Notes: a model not told the origin generated them from the letters alone. Positions 9,219-16,194 are shown, counted from the stretch's first letter. The stretch: 20,392 bases of DNA from Kiritimatiellia bacterium (GCA_016296065.1 JAEDKA010000065.1:1-20392), one strand, 5' to 3'. A program made the numbers and translations.

Positions 9219-10531
9219 GGAATCGTTCGTCCTTCGCGCTCGGCTTCCTGGCGCTGATTGCGGTCGGCGCGGCGCTGCTGGCATGTCCGTTCTCCCGCGC
9301 AGACGGCGCGGCGGGCAATCTCGGCGCAGCGATCTTCACTGCGTGTTCGGCGGTATGCGTGACCGGACTCTCGGTCGTGGACATTGCGACGGAGTATTCG
9401 GTCGCCGGGCAGGTCATAATAATGGCGCTCGTCGAGCTGGGCTGCCTTGGGCTAATGACGTGCGGAACGTTCTTCCTAGTCGCCATAGGGCGCCGGCTCT
9501 CGCTCAACCTGTCGCGTGAGTTCACGCTGATGAACGCCTACGGCATAGAGCAGATTCAGGGCCTAAGGGGCCTCATCTGCTGGATCGTCGGCTCGATGTT
9601 CGTCATAGAGGCCGTGTTCGCGGCGCTGTTCCACGCGCACTTCGGCAACTGGTACGAGAGCATCTTCTACTCGATCATGAACTTCTGCAACGCGGGGTTC
9701 AGCCTTAGCGCCGACTCGCTGGGGTTCCTTCCGCGCGGCTGGGTCGTGACGGCCATGGGCATAGAGACGATTCTTGGCGGAATCGGCTTTCTCGTCATCT
9801 ACAACCTCTGCACGTTCAAGTTCCTGCACCGTATATCGGGGGCGCGCGGGCGCCTCACGCTGCACACGCGTGTCGTGCTAAGGTTTACGTTCTACCTGCT
9901 CGTGATTGCGTTTCTTGCCTTCCTCGCGGTCGAGTGGAACCATACCCTGAAGGGCATGGAGTTCGTGGAGAAGATGGTCGTCGGGTTCTTTCAGGCCGCA
10001 ACGCCGCGCACTTGCGGCTTCGCTGTCGTTCCGACGGAGGATCTTCATCCGCTCACGCGCCTCATATACGAGATTCTCATGTTCATCGGCGGCGCGCCTG
10101 GTTCGGCCACTGGAGGCATGAAGGTCACGACGCTCGCGGTCATCCTCTACACCATGACAGCGATGTGCCGCGGCGAGACGGAGACGGTGATGGACCGCAG
10201 GACGATTTCCAGCGAGGTCGTTCGCGAATCGCTTGTGATACTCATGGTGATGGTGATGCTGGCCGTTGTCGTGACGGGCGCTCTTTTCATTACCGAGGCG
10301 GGAAGCGCCCTCACGTCCGACGCAATCTTCTTCGAGGCGGTCTCCGCGGTGACGACGACGGGCCTTTCGATGGGCGACACCACGTCCACTCTCTCGACCG
10401 CCGGGCGCGTTGTAATCATGGTGGCGATGTTCATCGGACGCCTCGGTGCGCTCACGGTGGTGCTTATGATCGGCGACAAGGAGTCGAAGAAGCACGTGCG
10501 CTTCCCCGTCGAGGAGCTTGTCGTCGGCTGA
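9215..10531 (+). CDS. TrkH/KtrB-type potassium uptake channel subunit
   Basis: Inner-membrane K+ (or Na+/K+) translocating subunit of the Trk/Ktr superfamily. The start is taken as GTG 9215, which overlaps the tatC stop (GTGA) and has AAGGAGAAGGGAAG upstream (about 9191-9204). This gives 438 aa beginning VRNRSSFALGF. An alternative upstream ATG at 9152 lies inside tatC. The four pore-loop repeats are visible: TGLSV (residues 50-54), NFCNAGFS, ATPRTCGFA and TTTGLSMG, each carrying the filter glycine. The third has Cys where many relatives have Ala in RTAGF. The length and the PGSATGGMKVTT segment match KtrB better than E. coli TrkH. The cytoplasmic nucleotide-binding partner (KtrA/TrkA) is not beside it and must be elsewhere if present. 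Confidence 0.9.
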   Translation: MRNRSSFALGFLALIAVGAALLACPFSRADGAAGNLGAAIFTACSAVCVTGLSVVDIATEYSVAGQVIIMALVELGCLGLMTCGTFFLVAIGRRLSLNLSREFTLMNAYGIEQIQGLRGLICWIVGSMFVIEAVFAALFHAHFGNWYESIFYSIMNFCNAGFSLSADSLGFLPRGWVVTAMGIETILGGIGFLVIYNLCTFKFLHRISGARGRLTLHTRVVLRFTFYLLVIAFLAFLAVEWNHTLKGMEFVEKMVVGFFQAATPRTCGFAVVPTEDLHPLTRLIYEILMFIGGAPGSATGGMKVTTLAVILYTMTAMCRGETETVMDRRTISSEVVRESLVILMVMVMLAVVVTGALFITEAGSALTSDAIFFEAVSAVTTTGLSMGDTTSTLSTAGRVVIMVAMFIGRLGALTVVLMIGDKESKKHVRFPVEELVVG

Positions 10532-10549
10532 GCCGCCGCCGAAGGCGGC
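10525..10549 (+). other. overlapping hairpins at the trkH-rhlE junction
   Basis: GCCGCC (10535-10540) and GGCGGC (10544-10549) form a perfect six-pair stem with loop GAA. A competing small hairpin, CGGC-TGA-GCCG (10525-10535), holds the transporter stop codon in its loop. No T-run follows; instead AGGAGG (10557-10562) for the helicase comes eight bases later. It probably affects message stability or coupling rather than full termination. Confidence 0.55.
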
Positions 10550-10567
10550 AGAAATTAGGAGGAAAAG

Positions 10568-11905
10568 ATGTTTGAGAACACTGTATTCGGGCGGCTCGAC
10601 CAGAAGCTGCAGCACGCGATTTCGGACGCCGGCTACGAAAGGCCCACGCCGATACAGGAGAAGGCGATTCCGTATCTTCTCGACGGACGCGACCTCATCG
10701 GCTGCGCGCAGACCGGCACCGGGAAGACCGCGGCGTTCATGCTGCCGATCCTCGACCATCTCGTCAAGGTGCGGCGTCCGCGCCATATTGGCCACCCCCG
10801 CGCGCTCGTCCTCTCGCCGACGCGCGAGCTCGCCGTGCAGACCGCGGAGAACGTGAGGAACTACTCGAAGTACGCGCAGCTTCCGTTCGCGTGCCTCATC
10901 GGCGGCGTGAGCCAGTACGGACAGGTCAAGGACGTCAAGAAAGGCGCGGAGACACTGATTGCGTGCCCCGGGCGCCTCATCGACCTGATGACGCAGGGGA
11001 TAATCTACTTGGACCAGGTCGAGTGCTTCGTCCTCGATGAGGCGGATAGGATGCTCGACATGGGCTTCCTTCCCGACATCAAGCGCATCATCTCGAAGCT
11101 CCCCAAGGCGCGGCAGTCGATGTTCTTCTCCGCGACGATGACGCCTCCGATCCTCAAGCTCGCGGGCGAACTCGTACACGATCCCGCGTCCGTCACCATC
11201 TCTCCCGAGGCCCCGACCGTCGAAAAGATCAACCAGAAGGTGATGTTCGTCGCGAAGAGCCAGAAGGACGCGCTTCTCGCGCACCTCCTCGAGCAGCACC
11301 CCGAGTGGAACAAGGTGATCGTCTTCACGAAGATGCGCCACGGCGCGGACCGCGTCGTGAAGAAGCTGCTGCGCGCAGGCGTCAAATGCGCCGCGATACA
11401 CTCCGACAAGACGCAGAACCAGCGCACGCGCGCGCTTGAGGGCTTCAGAAAGGGCGAGGTAAGGGTTCTCGTCGCGACGGACATCGCGTCGCGCGGAATC
11501 GACGTGCCGGACGTGAGCTGCGTCGTCAACATGGAGCTTCCGCTCGAGACGGAGTCGTATGTCCACCGCATCGGACGCACCGCGCGCGCAGGCGAGTCGG
11601 GCGCGGCGATCTCGTTCGTCACCCAGGAGGAGCGCGGACAGCTCAAGGCCGTCGAGCGCTTCATCAAGAAGTCGATTCCCGTCGATCGCGACCATCCCTT
11701 CGAGGCTCAGCCCGACCTCCCGCCGCCATCCTGGGTCGCGCCGCAGCGTGGCGGAAAGCCGTCCGGCGGTGGCGGACACGGCGGACACGGAGGCGGCAAC
11801 GCCGGACACGGCGGACACAAGCCGAACGGCGGCGGGAAGCGCAAGCGCAAGTCGTTCCTCGGCCGCCGCCAGAAGGACTTCGGAAACAAGGGCGATCGCA
11901 AATGA
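10568..11905 (+). CDS. DEAD-box ATP-dependent RNA helicase, RhlE-like, with Gly/His-rich tail
   Basis: Cytoplasmic RNA helicase, probably acting in ribosome assembly or RNA turnover. The protein is 445 aa from ATG 10568, set by a perfect AGGAGG five bases upstream. Motifs in order: Q motif PTPIQ (26-30), Walker A AQTGTGKT (47-54), Ia PTRELA (84-89), GG (112-113), CPGRL (133-137), DEAD (157-160), SAT (188-190), and helicase C-terminal motifs ending in HRIGRTARAG (about 11562-11591). The core best resembles the RhlE subgroup. After about residue 380 comes a low-complexity tail, PQRGGKPSGGGGHGGHGGG and so on, then a Lys/Arg-rich end (KRKRKSF, RRQKDF). The tail is encoded by short imperfect GGCGGACAC repeats. 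Basic tails in DEAD-box proteins usually raise RNA affinity; the histidine richness is less common. It may be read from the upstream cluster. Confidence 0.93.
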   Translation: MFENTVFGRLDQKLQHAISDAGYERPTPIQEKAIPYLLDGRDLIGCAQTGTGKTAAFMLPILDHLVKVRRPRHIGHPRALVLSPTRELAVQTAENVRNYSKYAQLPFACLIGGVSQYGQVKDVKKGAETLIACPGRLIDLMTQGIIYLDQVECFVLDEADRMLDMGFLPDIKRIISKLPKARQSMFFSATMTPPILKLAGELVHDPASVTISPEAPTVEKINQKVMFVAKSQKDALLAHLLEQHPEWNKVIVFTKMRHGADRVVKKLLRAGVKCAAIHSDKTQNQRTRALEGFRKGEVRVLVATDIASRGIDVPDVSCVVNMELPLETESYVHRIGRTARAGESGAAISFVTQEERGQLKAVERFIKKSIPVDRDHPFEAQPDLPPPSWVAPQRGGKPSGGGGHGGHGGGNAGHGGHKPNGGGKRKRKSFLGRRQKDFGNKGDRK

Positions 11906-11968
11906 AGGCGATGGCCTGCCTTCCGGAGAATGTCCACCGCTGAGGCAAGCCGTGGCGGACGCAGGGGG

Positions 11969-11997
11969 TTGCACTTTTCCGGTATTTCGTCTATAAT
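11969..11997 (+). promoter_or_regulatory. promoter of the YegP-like gene
   Basis: TTGCAC (11969-11974) and a consensus TATAAT (11992-11997) are 17 bases apart, the best-matching -10 with a -35 in the window. A consensus-like AAGGAG (12042-12047) follows five bases before ATG 12053. The gap between the helicase stop and this promoter (11906-11968) holds only a weak imperfect hairpin (GTCCACC at 11932, GGCGGAC at 11954) without a T-run. Confidence 0.85.
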
Positions 11998-12052
11998 GTA
12001 AGGAAAGTCGGTGAATGCCGTCTTATCTTAAACCACAAACTAAGGAGAACAA

Positions 12053-12415
12053 ATGGGCAAATTCGAAGTCAAGACATCCCCGAAGGGAGTGTCCTTCAAC
12101 CTTCTGGCGTCCAACGGACAGGTCGTCGCCACCTCGCAGGTGTACAAGACTCTCCGCACCGCCAAGATCGGCATCGCTTCCGTCGCTAAGAACGCACCGG
12201 TCGCCGCGATCGAAGACCAGACTGTGGACGGGTTCGAGAAGAAGGCCATGCCCAAGTTCGAGGTCTACACCGACAAGGCCGGCAAGAGCCGCTTCCGCCT
12301 TAAGGCCAAGAACGGACAGATCATTGCCGTTGGAGAGGCCTACGAGACGCTTAAGGCGTGCCTTGCCGGCGTCGAGTCCGTCAAGAAGAACGCCGTCGAC
12401 GCGAAGATCGCCTAA
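12053..12415 (+). CDS. YegP/DUF1508 tandem-repeat protein
   Basis: Small soluble protein of 120 aa built from two copies of the DUF1508 (YegP) module. Repeat 1 starts KFEVKTSPKGVSFNLLASNGQ (about residues 3-22) and repeat 2 starts KFEVYTDKAGKSRFRLKAKNGQ (about 65-85). Each continues with a VYKTL or AYETL helix and a SV(A/K)KNA segment. The fold is known from structures of YegP-like proteins, but the biochemical role of the family is unsettled; I do not assign one. The promoter is near consensus, the ribosome site is strong and codon use is strongly biased, which suggests high expression. The gene is followed by a large hairpin and then a lipoprotein hydrolase. Confidence 0.88.
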   Translation: MGKFEVKTSPKGVSFNLLASNGQVVATSQVYKTLRTAKIGIASVAKNAPVAAIEDQTVDGFEKKAMPKFEVYTDKAGKSRFRLKAKNGQIIAVGEAYETLKACLAGVESVKKNAVDAKIA

Positions 12416-12429
12416 TTGCGTCCGTCGGT

Positions 12430-12472
12430 GCGGCGGATCCGTCCCGCGCGAATCGCGCGGCAGATCCGCCGC
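12430..12472 (+). terminator. large two-tier hairpin after the YegP-like gene
   Basis: Outer arms GCGGCGGATC (12430-12439) and GATCCGCCGC (12463-12472) pair perfectly over ten bases. Inside them CCGCGCG (12444-12450) and CGCGCGG (12454-12460) pair over seven bases around AAT. It starts 15 bases after the stop codon. The downstream sequence GCCTTTGCATTTC is only weakly T-rich, so it could be a leaky terminator or a 3'-end protecting structure that lowers expression of the next gene. No separate promoter is evident before the next ATG at 12507. Confidence 0.7.
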
Positions 12473-12506
12473 GCCTTTGCATTTCAAAACACAAAAGGGG
12501 ACAAAA

Positions 12507-13739
12507 ATGAAGAGACTGTTGTTTGTCGCGGCCATGACTGCCGCGATAGTCGGATGCGCCACCTCGCCGTGCGGGCGCGACTCAGGGACGACCTATGCGA
12601 AGGACGCGCTTGCTCCGTACGTGGCGAGCGGAGAGCTTCCGGGCGCGGTGAGCATACTCTACAGCGACGGCGTGAAGGAGACTGCGTGCGTCGGCTACGC
12701 GGACGTCGCGAAGAAGCGTCCGATAACTGCGGACGACGTGTACATGCAGTGCTCGCAGACGAAGGGCTTCTGCGGCGTCACCGTCGCTAAGCTCGTCGAG
12801 GAGGGCAGGCTCAACCTCGACGATCCCGTTTCCAAGTACCTGCCGGAATTCGCGACTCTCTGGGTCGAGGAGAAGACCAACGAGGACGGAGTGCGCAGAC
12901 TCGTGCGCGCGAAGAACGCGCTCACGGTGCGCATGTGCCTAAACCACACGGGCGGATTCCCGTTCGAGATCTCCGCGAAGCAGAACAACATCAAGGGCGG
13001 CGGATGGTCCGGAGGCGCGCCGCTCCGCCAGACCGCCGCAATCGCCGCGGCCTCGCCTCTCCTGTTCGACCCCGGCACGAAGGAGCAGTACTCCAACACC
13101 GGCATCGACATCGGCGCGGCTGTCGTCGAAGTCGTCACGGGGATGAAGTGGGAGGACTACCTCAAGCAGACGGTGCTTGATCCGCTCGGCATGAAGTCGA
13201 CCTGGTTCTGGCCCACCGACAAGCAGCTCGAGACGCAGGTCGAGATGTACGAGTGCAAGAAGGGCGCGCCCGCCGAATGGAGGAGCGAGGACGGATGGGA
13301 GCAGCGTCCGTACAACGACGGACACGTCTTCGCGTCCGCCGGCGCCGGACTCTGGACGACGGCGAACGACCAGTACAAGTTCTACAAGATGCTGATGAAC
13401 CTCGGTGTCGGAGACAACGGCGTGCGCATCCTGAAGGAGGAGACGGTCAAGTCCATTCTTGCGGTCTCGACACGTCCGCAGGGCTTCGGCGGATATTCGC
13501 TCGGACTGTCCGCGCCAAAGCCGGAGGAGGACGGCGAGAACGCGTGGTTCGGACACGGCGGCGCGTGGGGTACGAACTGCTCCGTCAACTGGCGCAGGAA
13601 GCAGCTCAAGCTCTGGGCCGTCCAGCTCGTCGGCGGACCTCGTCCGTGGGACAAGGCGATGGAGGAGGCTTCGTCCAAGTTCTTTGCGGCGGCGGTCGAT
13701 TCCAGCGGCGTCGATGCCTACACCGGACGCGTCAAGTGA
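12507..13739 (+). CDS. lipoprotein serine hydrolase (class C beta-lactamase / DD-peptidase fold)
   Basis: Predicted exported acyl-serine hydrolase of the Pfam Beta-lactamase (PF00144) family. The protein is 410 aa from ATG 12507, supported by AAAAGGGGA just upstream. The frame stays open far upstream, but only this start gives a lipoprotein signal peptide (MKRLLFVAAMTAAIVG, then C17). Catalytic motifs: SxxK as SQTK (S83, K86), YxN as YSN (Y195-N197), and HGG (350-352) replacing the KTG triad of true beta-lactamases, followed by a hydrophobic strand. The HxG third motif is usual in EstB-type esterases and D-amino-acid peptidases of this family, so antibiotic hydrolysis should not be assumed. 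The cysteines at residues 22, 61, 82 and 89 are unusual for an exported protein. It probably depends on transcription through the preceding hairpin. Confidence 0.85.
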   Translation: MKRLLFVAAMTAAIVGCATSPCGRDSGTTYAKDALAPYVASGELPGAVSILYSDGVKETACVGYADVAKKRPITADDVYMQCSQTKGFCGVTVAKLVEEGRLNLDDPVSKYLPEFATLWVEEKTNEDGVRRLVRAKNALTVRMCLNHTGGFPFEISAKQNNIKGGGWSGGAPLRQTAAIAAASPLLFDPGTKEQYSNTGIDIGAAVVEVVTGMKWEDYLKQTVLDPLGMKSTWFWPTDKQLETQVEMYECKKGAPAEWRSEDGWEQRPYNDGHVFASAGAGLWTTANDQYKFYKMLMNLGVGDNGVRILKEETVKSILAVSTRPQGFGGYSLGLSAPKPEEDGENAWFGHGGAWGTNCSVNWRRKQLKLWAVQLVGGPRPWDKAMEEASSKFFAAAVDSSGVDAYTGRVK

Positions 13740-13770
13740 CGCCGGCAACAACACAGGCGCGGAAGCTTTT

Positions 13771-13778
13771 GGTATAAT
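13771..13778 (+). promoter_or_regulatory. extended -10 promoter, copy 2, before nusB
   Basis: GGTATAAT with TATAAT at 13773-13778 is preceded by TTTT and a TGn element. No -35 match is found at the usual distance. The string TTTTGGTATAATATGCGC is identical to the copy before the membrane protein at 4397. The predicted start (about 13785) gives a leader of about 16 bases to ATG 13801, without a Shine-Dalgarno sequence. Confidence 0.75.
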
Positions 13779-13800
13779 ATGCGCCAAAAGGTTCTTTGAT

Positions 13801-14250
13801 ATGACGGCGACACGCAGACAGGCCCGCGAATGGGCGATTCAGATGTTGACGGCGGCGGATCTCAATCCGCCCGCCGACATTCCGCAGTTCATGGCTTCCT
13901 TCTGGGAGGAGCTTGCCTCGCTCGACGAAGAGGAGGGCAGGGCAGAGCCCCGGGGGAAGCTCAAGGAGTTCGCCGAGGAGCGTGTCGTCGGAGTGCTTTC
14001 CAACCTCAAGGAGATCGACGACATACTAGTCCCTCTCCTTGACAACTGGGATCTCTATCGTCTCGGCACCATTGAGCGCACGGTCCTCAGGATGGGGATA
14101 TGGGAGATGAAGTGGTCCGACGTGCCGAAGCCCGTCGTCATCAACGAGGCGATCGACCTCGCCAACTGGTTCTCCAGCCCCAAGTCCCGCACAATCGTCA
14201 ACGGCGTTCTCGACAAGTTCGGGAAGCAGGTTCAACGGGTGAACGGTTGA
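13801..14250 (+). CDS. nusB: transcription antitermination factor NusB
   Basis: All-helical RNA-binding protein that, with NusE (S10), recognises boxA and supports antitermination of rRNA operons. The protein is 149 aa from ATG 13801. The frame is open further upstream across the promoter, but that region overlaps the preceding gene and encodes no NusB-like sequence. The C-terminal half is diagnostic: LYRLGTIERTVLRMGIWEM (about residues 85-103), then VPKPVVINEAIDLANWFSS and SRTIVNGVLDKF. The N-terminal RRQAREWAIQML matches the first helix. The insert between helices (LDEEEGRAEPRG) is acidic. No clear Shine-Dalgarno precedes it. The adjacency to ribD recalls the rib-nusB clusters of many bacteria. 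Confidence 0.92.
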   Translation: MTATRRQAREWAIQMLTAADLNPPADIPQFMASFWEELASLDEEEGRAEPRGKLKEFAEERVVGVLSNLKEIDDILVPLLDNWDLYRLGTIERTVLRMGIWEMKWSDVPKPVVINEAIDLANWFSSPKSRTIVNGVLDKFGKQVQRVNG

Positions 14251-14293
14251 AAAGTTGAAGGACTGCGCATGGTTTTCAATGTAGAGGCGCGGC

Positions 14294-15367
14294 GTGAGTA
14301 GTGTGAACGAAGAAAGCGCGTTCATGTACAGGGCGCTCAAGCTTGCCGCGCGCGGGCTTGGGCATACGCGCCCGAATCCCGCCGTGGGGGCTGTCATTGT
14401 CAGGAGCGGCAGGATCATCGGCGAAGGCTGGCACAGGAAGGCGGGGAAGGACCACGCCGAGGTCGCCGCGATTAAAAGCGCAACGAGGCGCGGAGAGAAG
14501 TCGCTGAAAGACGCGACGATCTACGTGACGCTCGAGCCTTGCTCCAAGCCGGGACGCGTAGGCGCGTGCACCGATGCGATCGTCGCCGCGGGGATATCTC
14601 GCGTCGTCTTCGCGATTCCCGATCCGAATCCCAAGAATCGCGGCAAGGCGAAGCGTGTTCTCGCGAAGCACGGGATTATGTGCGAGTGCTGGGCGACCGA
14701 CCGCGCGATGATGAACCGCGACACGGGCGACATGGAGATGCTGCGCCGGCAGGAATGCGTGGATGTCGCGACTAAAATGATGCTGCCTTTCGCCAAGCAT
14801 GTGAAGACGGGGCTTCCCTATGTCACTGTCAAGCTGGCGATGTCCCTCGACGGAAGGATCTGCGACTTCAGGGGGGACTCCAGGTGGATATCGTCCGCAT
14901 ATTCACGCAGGGCCGTCGGCGCCCATCGCGCAGAAGTCGACGCAATCATGGTTGGCGGCGAGACTGTGAGAAGGGACAATCCGTCCCTTCTCTCGCACCA
15001 GATCCCCAACCGCGACCTCGTGCGCGTGATAGTCTCGCGTTCTGGCAAACTGCCGAAGGACGCGCAGGTCTTCACCGACGGAAAGAACGAAACGCTTGTC
15101 TTCGCCGACGCGAAGGAGGCGCTGGAGGAACTTGGCCGCCGCGGATTCCTGCATGTCTACTGCGAAGGCGGATTGAAGCTCGCGGTGTCTCTAGCCGAAT
15201 CCGGGCTGGTCGACGAATGGATTTCCGTCACGGCTCCGATCATAATCGGGACGCGCCCGATCTCTCAGGCCGTCCGGCTGAAGCATGTCCTAGGCGGTCT
15301 TCTGGATCCGAGGGCGGGCGACGACATTGAATACTACGGTGTGGACGGCCAAACGGCTTTTGCCTGA
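14294..15367 (+). CDS. ribD: bifunctional riboflavin biosynthesis deaminase/reductase RibD
   Basis: Performs steps two and three of riboflavin synthesis: deamination of the pyrimidine intermediate, then NADPH-dependent ribosyl reduction. The protein is 357 aa using GTG 14294; GTG 14303 is a possible alternative, and neither has a strong ribosome site. The deaminase domain (about 1-130) shows TRPNPAVGAVIV, the zinc-binding HAE (54-56) and PC-x8-C (C83, C92). The reductase domain (about 172-357) shows PYVTVKLAMSLDGRI (175-189), VGGETVRRDNPSL (220-232) and the CEGGLKLAVSLAESGLVDEW segment. The common GRTPPC of the deaminase is GRVGAC here. The linker between domains (about 127-172) is around 20 residues longer than in E. 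coli RibD. Other rib genes and an FMN riboswitch are absent from the window. It lies 43 bases after nusB. Confidence 0.92.
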   Translation: MSSVNEESAFMYRALKLAARGLGHTRPNPAVGAVIVRSGRIIGEGWHRKAGKDHAEVAAIKSATRRGEKSLKDATIYVTLEPCSKPGRVGACTDAIVAAGISRVVFAIPDPNPKNRGKAKRVLAKHGIMCECWATDRAMMNRDTGDMEMLRRQECVDVATKMMLPFAKHVKTGLPYVTVKLAMSLDGRICDFRGDSRWISSAYSRRAVGAHRAEVDAIMVGGETVRRDNPSLLSHQIPNRDLVRVIVSRSGKLPKDAQVFTDGKNETLVFADAKEALEELGRRGFLHVYCEGGLKLAVSLAESGLVDEWISVTAPIIIGTRPISQAVRLKHVLGGLLDPRAGDDIEYYGVDGQTAFA

Positions 15368-15369
15368 CG

Positions 15370-15437
15370 CAAATCCCATTGCATGGATTTGGGGCCGACG
15401 GGCGGAATCATCGGGAATAGGGCAATGCCCTGTTGCC
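15370..15437 (+). other. ribD-rph intergenic region with three hairpins
   Basis: CAAATCC (15370-15376) pairs with GGATTTG (15385-15391), directly after the ribD stop. Further on, AGGGC-AAT-GCCCT (15419-15431) and GGCAA-N7-TTGCC (15421-15437) overlap and cannot form together. The last one ends just before the GGAAAGGA ribosome site (about 15438-15445) of rph. No T-run follows any of them and no clear promoter is present. A role in attenuation or mRNA processing is possible but unproven. Confidence 0.5.
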
Positions 15438-15454
15438 GGAAAGGAAACAAGAAC

Positions 15455-16168
15455 ATGAAGAAAGCGAACGAACTGAGGAAGATCGAGATTGTCCGGAACT
15501 TTACGAAGCATGCCGCCGGAAGCGTGCTTGTCAAATGGGGCGACACGTGGGTGCTCTGCACCGCGAGCGTTGAGGATAAGGTGCCTCCGTTCCTGAAGGA
15601 CAAGGGACGCGGATGGGTCACGGCGGAGTACTCGATGCTTCCGTCCTCGACGGGCGGCGGACGCAAGGAGCGCGACATCAAGAAGCTTAAGCTCGACGCG
15701 AGGTCGACGGAGATACAGCGCCTCGTCGGACGAGCCCTCAGAGCGGCCGTTGACACGGAGCTTCTCGGCGAGCGCCAGATCACTATCGACTGCGACGTCC
15801 TGCAGGCGGACGGCGGCACGCGCTGCGCGTCCATCACGGGCGGCATGATTGCGCTCGAGGACGCCGTCTCGAAGCTGCTCAAGGCTGGGCTGATCAAAAA
15901 GAGCCCGATCGTCCGCCGCGTCGCCGCGGTGTCCGTCGGCGTGTGCGACGGAAAGCCCGCGCTCGACCTCGACTACGCGCATGATTCGACGGCGGAGGTC
16001 GATCTCAACGTCGTGATGACGGACGACGGACGCTTCGTGGAGATTCAGGGCACGGCGGAGCACAATCCGTTTACCGCCGAGCATCTCTCCGACATGCTCG
16101 CCCTCGCGAAAAGGGGCATAACCAAGATATTCAAGGCCATAGCCAAGCAGGCCCCAAAAATGGTATAA
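15455..16168 (+). CDS. rph: ribonuclease PH
   Basis: Phosphate-dependent 3'-5' exoribonuclease that trims tRNA 3' ends, forming a hexameric ring in the cytoplasm. The protein is 237 aa from ATG 15455, chosen for GGAAAGGA about ten bases upstream; a longer frame from 15383 encodes nothing family-like. Characteristic segments: RNFTKHAAGSVLVKWGDTWVLCTAS (14-38), GRGWVTAEYSMLPSST (51-66), STEIQRLVGRALRAAVD (84-100), DCDVLQADGGTRCASITGG, and the C-terminal DLNVVMTDDGRFVEIQGTAEHNPF. The phosphate-binding GGTR motif is intact. The substrate-binding N-terminal loop differs slightly from E. coli (IKKLKLDAR before STEIQRL). Its last codons overlap the gyrB promoter. Confidence 0.94.
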   Translation: MKKANELRKIEIVRNFTKHAAGSVLVKWGDTWVLCTASVEDKVPPFLKDKGRGWVTAEYSMLPSSTGGGRKERDIKKLKLDARSTEIQRLVGRALRAAVDTELLGERQITIDCDVLQADGGTRCASITGGMIALEDAVSKLLKAGLIKKSPIVRRVAAVSVGVCDGKPALDLDYAHDSTAEVDLNVVMTDDGRFVEIQGTAEHNPFTAEHLSDMLALAKRGITKIFKAIAKQAPKMV

Positions 16169-16169
16169 T
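16161..16169 (+). promoter_or_regulatory. extended -10 promoter of gyrB
   Basis: TGGTATAAT with TATAAT at 16164-16169 carries the TGn extension. It lies over the last codons and stop of rph. No -35 match is visible. It is the third GGTATAATAT element in the window. The predicted transcription start is about 16175-16177. Confidence 0.75.
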
Positions 16170-16171
16170 AT

Positions 16172-16187
16172 ACCCTTAAAGAAGGGT
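16172..16187 (+). promoter_or_regulatory. gyrB leader hairpin masking the ribosome site
   Basis: ACCCTT (16172-16177) pairs perfectly with AAGGGT (16182-16187) around AAAG. The 3' arm is the AAGGG that would serve as Shine-Dalgarno for ATG 16195, eight to nine bases away. The 5' arm lies at the predicted transcription start, so whether the hairpin exists in the RNA depends on the exact start site. Confidence 0.5.
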
Positions 16188-16194
16188 TATGAAG

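Noticed and set aside
11760..11840. CRISPR-like or tandem repeat in GGCGGACAC units
   Set aside because: The units are short, imperfect and in frame within the helicase tail, encoding Gly/His repeats.
11932..11960. Terminator after the helicase gene
   Set aside because: The arms GTCCACC and GGCGGAC have an A-C mismatch, a 15-base loop and no T-run, so evidence is too weak.
9878..11974. A very long open frame on the minus strand across trkH and the helicase
   Set aside because: It is rich in Arg, His and Ala with no domain logic, and lies opposite two clear genes. GC-rich codon bias keeps antisense frames open; the same explains other long minus-strand frames over hydA, ettA and gyrB.
12507..13739. 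Antibiotic-resistance beta-lactamase
   Set aside because: The third motif is HGG instead of KTG and the family is functionally broad, so only a general serine hydrolase call is justified.
14251..14293. Possible FMN riboswitch before ribD
   Set aside because: The 43-base gap is far too short for the aptamer and none of its conserved blocks are present.
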